A program made the translations under genes and the position numbers. From Microbacteriaceae bacterium (GTDB lineage: Bacteria; Actinomycetota; Actinomycetes; Actinomycetales; Microbacteriaceae): a DNA stretch of 52,472 bases. The stretch spans positions 1 to 52,472 of the forward strand of contig JABJAO010000044.1 of NCBI GenBank assembly GCA_018666065.1, in the 5' to 3' direction. Under the pieces are notes generated by a model that did no database searches, had not been told where the DNA came from, and saw nothing but the letters and a program-made list of their open reading frames with translations. Below, one piece after another: positions 49,701 to 52,472 of this stretch. Every line of letters starts with the position of its first letter. The stretch's first letter is position 1.

Positions 49701-50825
49701 GTGACCGCTCGTCCCGACCTTTCTGCTTCCTCGGTTCTCACCGAGGACATCCTCGGTGAGATTCGCGGGCGCGCTTCGGGGTATGACCAACGCAACGAGT
49801 TTTTCCATGATGATCTCGAAGCACTGCGAGAGATTGGCTATCTCGCTCCTCGCTCGCTGTCGCAGATGGCTGCTGACCAACGCAGACTGGCCGCCCACGC
49901 TCCCGCTACTGCGCTGGGGATTGGAATGCACCTCACGTGGATGGGGGTTGCCAGAGACATGGTTTCCGCCGGGCACACGGAACTTCAGTGGGTGTTGGAC
50001 GATGGAGCAGCCGGTGAGCTTTTCGCTTTTGGAGTCAGCGAGCGAGGAAATGACCGGGTGCTCTCGGACTCGCTCGTCACCGTCACCGAAGTAGAGGGTG
50101 GATACGCCTTCACGGGGGAAAAGATCTTTGTGTCGCTCTCCCCCGCGTGGACAAGGCTCAGCCTGTTGGGTCGCTGTGGCGATGAAATGATTCATGGCTT
50201 CATCACGCGAGATCAGGAGGGCTGGTCCAACACCCCCGATTGGGACACGTTGGGAATGCGCGCCACCCAGAGCTACACGACCGCGCTTGACGGGGCTGTG
50301 GTGGCTGAGAGCAAAGTCGCCAGACGGCTTCCCGTGGGCCCCAACGAAGACCCCTTCACGGTGGCAATCTTCCAGAACTTCCTGTTACTTGTCTCCAGTG
50401 TCTATGCGGGCATCGCTGATCGGGCTTTGGAGTTGGCTGTTGCGGGAGTGCGATCCAAGAAGAGCGCACTGGAGGATGGGGCACGCTACGCAGAGGATCC
50501 TGATATTCGTCGCCAGGCAGCAGCGTCGGCTATCGCGGTCGATGCTTTAGCACCCCAGATCACGACCTACTCCTCGTGGGTGGATTCTGGCAGCGTGCCT
50601 GATGAGCACTGGTTTCGGTTGCTATCGGGAATCAAGCATCAGAGCGTCGAGACCGCTCGAAGCGTTGTCGATAGCGCTCTGCGCATGGTGGGCGGAGGGG
50701 CCTATCGCTCGAGTCACGAACTCTCGCGTTTGCAGCGCGATGTGCTGGCCGGTGTGTATCACCCCAGCGACACAGAAGCGGCGCACCGGACGGTGGCCTT
50801 CGACCTGTTGGGACCCACCGCATAG
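49701..50825 (+). CDS. Acyl-CoA dehydrogenase family flavoprotein
   Basis: A 374-residue protein from GTG 49701, 4 bases after the iron operon. It has an acyl-CoA dehydrogenase-like N-terminal helical domain, a middle domain (GELFAFGVSERGND, GYAFTGEKIFVSLSPAW, DTLGMRATQSYT) and a C-terminal helical domain ending YHPSDTEAAHRTV. The last motif belongs to an actinobacterial subgroup close to FADH2-dependent monooxygenases (DszC/HsaA) as well as dehydrogenases. Which reaction it performs is unclear. Confidence 0.85.
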   Translation: MTARPDLSASSVLTEDILGEIRGRASGYDQRNEFFHDDLEALREIGYLAPRSLSQMAADQRRLAAHAPATALGIGMHLTWMGVARDMVSAGHTELQWVLDDGAAGELFAFGVSERGNDRVLSDSLVTVTEVEGGYAFTGEKIFVSLSPAWTRLSLLGRCGDEMIHGFITRDQEGWSNTPDWDTLGMRATQSYTTALDGAVVAESKVARRLPVGPNEDPFTVAIFQNFLLLVSSVYAGIADRALELAVAGVRSKKSALEDGARYAEDPDIRRQAAASAIAVDALAPQITTYSSWVDSGSVPDEHWFRLLSGIKHQSVETARSVVDSALRMVGGGAYRSSHELSRLQRDVLAGVYHPSDTEAAHRTVAFDLLGPTA

Positions 50826-50834
50826 GATGACGGC

Positions 50835-51692
50835 ATGGCCCCACCCAAGCGCGTAGACGACATTTTTATCGACTCCTTCGGGGTCACAATTCACTACCAT
50901 CGCTGGTCACCCAAGGCGACGCCACGAGCAGTAATTCAGCTTGCCCACGGCTTGGGAGAGCACGCCCTTCGGTATGAGGGCTTGGTTGCCAAGCTTGTCT
51001 CTGAGGGTTTCGAGGTGTGGGCAGATGAACACCGTGGACACGGTGCCACGGGTCTTGAGCAGTGGGAGGGTAACCTCACCAAACTGGGAAAGCTTGGGCC
51101 CGGTGGCATGCCCGCAACGGTGGCCGCGATTCGCGCGTTCACGGGGATCATTCGCCAGGAGCGCCCCGGAATTCCGCTGTTTTTCTTAGGTCATAGTTGG
51201 GGCTCCATCATTGGACAAATCATTCTCAACCAGGGCGGTGCGTCGGACTACGAGGGCGTCATCCTTACAGGGACTGCCTATCGGATGCCAGGCTTCATGT
51301 ATTCCGGGGATCTCAACTCCAAACACAAGCACCTTGGAGGCATCGGTGCCGAGTGGCTTTCGCGAGATGTCGCTGTGCACGAGGCATGGCGGGATGACCC
51401 CCTCACTTTTGTCGCCGACACTCTCAAACTCCTGGGCGTTGTGGACGCAGCTCGCTTGATTGGGACTCCCAAACAGTTAGACCAGGACATCCCGATTCTG
51501 ATCATGAGTGGCTCGGACGACACTCTCGGCGGTGAAAAGAGCGTCACAAAGCTTGCTAATTCGTATCTGGCACAGGGCTCCAGTGATGTCGAGGTCGTTG
51601 TGTACGAGGGCGCTCGTCACGAGATTTTCAACGAGACCAACAAAGACGAGGTCATGAATGACCTCGTGGGATGGTTAGCCGGGAGGCTCTAG
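50835..51692 (+). CDS. Alpha/beta hydrolase, monoacylglycerol lipase/lysophospholipase-like
   Basis: A 285-residue serine hydrolase. The oxyanion-hole region is LAHGLGEHALRY, the nucleophile is in FLGHSWGSIIGQ, the acidic residue is probably in ILIMSGSDDTLGG and the His in YEGARHEIFNE. WADEHRGHG is characteristic of the monoglyceride lipase group. No signal peptide, so cytoplasmic. It lies 9 bases after the acyl-CoA dehydrogenase-like gene and may act on lipids feeding it (inference). Confidence 0.9.
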   Translation: MAPPKRVDDIFIDSFGVTIHYHRWSPKATPRAVIQLAHGLGEHALRYEGLVAKLVSEGFEVWADEHRGHGATGLEQWEGNLTKLGKLGPGGMPATVAAIRAFTGIIRQERPGIPLFFLGHSWGSIIGQIILNQGGASDYEGVILTGTAYRMPGFMYSGDLNSKHKHLGGIGAEWLSRDVAVHEAWRDDPLTFVADTLKLLGVVDAARLIGTPKQLDQDIPILIMSGSDDTLGGEKSVTKLANSYLAQGSSDVEVVVYEGARHEIFNETNKDEVMNDLVGWLAGRL

Positions 51693-51716
51693 GCAAGCAC
51701 ACCGTAGGGTTAAGCC

Positions 51717-52472
51717 GTGCATGCAGAGTACAAAGTTCCGGGCGGAAAGCTCGTAGTTGCTGACGTTGAGGTGGACGCCCACCGCATCGTGGCGTGCCGT
51801 ATCGCGGGAGATTTCTTTCTCGAACCCGATGAGGCCCTCGACGCGATCAACCACGCCATCGTGGGGCTTCCCGCTGCTGCATCGAGTGAAGATATTGCCC
51901 GGGCGGTCTCGACTGCTCTTCCCGCCGATGTGGTGATGATGGGTTTTAGCGCCGAAGCAATTGGCATTGTTGTCCGGCGAGCGCTCACGGGAGCTAAGAG
52001 CTTCCTCGACTATTCGTGGGAATACATTCCACCAGAGCCTCTCGACCCCCTCGTGCAGATGGCACTGGATCAGGTGCTGGCCGAAGAAGTGGGAGCTGGC
52101 CGCAGGGGACCCACACTGCGCCTGTGGGAGTGGGCGAAACCCGCGGTGGTTATCGGGAGTTTCCAGTCGGTCAAGAATGAGGTTGACCTCGACAACGCAG
52201 AAAAATACGGTATGGAGGTCGTGCGCCGCGTCAGCGGCGGAGGTGCGATGTTCATGGAGCTGGGCACTGCGATTACCTATTCCCTGTACGCGCCGGCCGA
52301 GCTGGTCTCCGGGATGAGTTTTCAAGACTCGTATGCGTTCCTCGATGATTGGGTAGTGCAGTCTCTGCGAGGTTTAGGCATTGACGCGTCCTACAAACCT
52401 CTCAACGACATCACGAGCCCCACGGGGAAAATTGGCGGGGCGGCGCAGAAGCGTCTGGGAAGTGGTGCAGTG
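51717..52472 (+). CDS. Lipoate--protein ligase family protein, 3' end outside window
   Basis: No stop codon is reached, so it is absent from the ORF track; 252 codons are visible from GTG 51717 (an ATG is not available nearby). The first 85 residues (HAEYKVPGGKLVVADVEVD, DFFLEPDEALDAINHAI) resemble the small accessory domain that is C-terminal in E. coli LplA. The catalytic biotin/lipoate ligase domain then begins (about residue 105): PAVVIGSFQS, VVRRVSGGGAMFM with the RRxSGGGAV-type lipoate loop, and KIGGAAQKR. It attaches lipoate, or octanoate, to 2-oxoacid dehydrogenases and GcvH. Confidence 0.88.
   Translation, partial: MHAEYKVPGGKLVVADVEVDAHRIVACRIAGDFFLEPDEALDAINHAIVGLPAAASSEDIARAVSTALPADVVMMGFSAEAIGIVVRRALTGAKSFLDYSWEYIPPEPLDPLVQMALDQVLAEEVGAGRRGPTLRLWEWAKPAVVIGSFQSVKNEVDLDNAEKYGMEVVRRVSGGGAMFMELGTAITYSLYAPAELVSGMSFQDSYAFLDDWVVQSLRGLGIDASYKPLNDITSPTGKIGGAAQKRLGSGAV

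Noticed and set aside
1-52472. CRISPR arrays, insertion sequences or transposases
   Set aside because: No regularly spaced short repeats, terminal inverted repeats with a transposase, or cas-like genes were seen on either strand.

Overview
The window looks like chromosomal DNA of a high-to-moderate GC actinobacterium, most likely a member of the Microbacteriaceae with a compact genome (inference). The main evidence is the FhaA-FhaB-PstP-RodA-PbpA-PknA-PknB signalling and cell-wall cluster with PpiA, CrgA and a TrpG/PabA-type amidotransferase beside it. A NucS mismatch endonuclease, an IdeR/DtxR-type iron box, a DUF3662-FHA protein and frequent GTG starts agree with this. Genes are packed very tightly. 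Co-directional genes often overlap by ATGA or GTGA, and five convergent pairs share their stop codons within 4 bases. In mycobacteria and relatives the ppiA-to-fhaA block lies close to oriC, so the window may be origin-proximal (inference).

Layout. 1-2730 is an AT-richer accessory segment. It holds a small membrane protein, a secreted metallopeptidase-like lipoprotein, an unknown 82-aa ORF and a DUF4287 protein, and an undescribed-looking three-copy direct repeat flanks the first two genes. 2724-6256 carries LysE-type and EamA-type transporters, a multi-pass membrane protein and an IclR regulator. 6335-9937 is a complete four-gene osmoprotectant (glycine betaine/choline type) ABC transporter operon. 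9941-12819 holds a membrane protein, ppiA, a zinc-ribbon rhomboid, crgA and a glutamine amidotransferase. 12816-21588 is the minus-strand kinase/phosphatase/FHA/cell-wall operon. A tRNA-Leu(CAG) follows, then an SDR with a succinate-semialdehyde dehydrogenase, then copZ-copA.

26698-32494 is a tight minus-strand run (MATE, MFS, nucS, HAD phosphatase, MFS, membrane protein). 32549-35479 has an M13 peptidase and a three-gene small-membrane-protein operon. 35476-39566 has a quinone-reductase-like enzyme, 6-phosphofructokinase, a small membrane protein and a phytoene-desaturase-like flavoprotein.

39656-45786 forms an amino-acid catabolic unit: bifunctional PutA, an Lrp/AsnC regulator, a guanidine-modifying enzyme annotated by family as dimethylargininase, and ornithine aminotransferase. 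Together these could take proline and arginine or ornithine to glutamate. 45816-49696 is an iron-box-controlled Fe(III) ABC transporter whose ATPase has an unusual cysteine cluster. The window ends with an acyl-CoA dehydrogenase-like protein, a monoacylglycerol-lipase-like hydrolase and a lipoate-protein ligase cut by the window edge.

The observations most worth following are the three-copy repeat at the left end, the probable arginine dihydrolase chemistry of the dimethylargininase homologue, the cysteine cluster in the iron-transport ATPase, the PknA-like kinase with an extracellular PASTA plus beta-domain, and the systematic shared stop codons.
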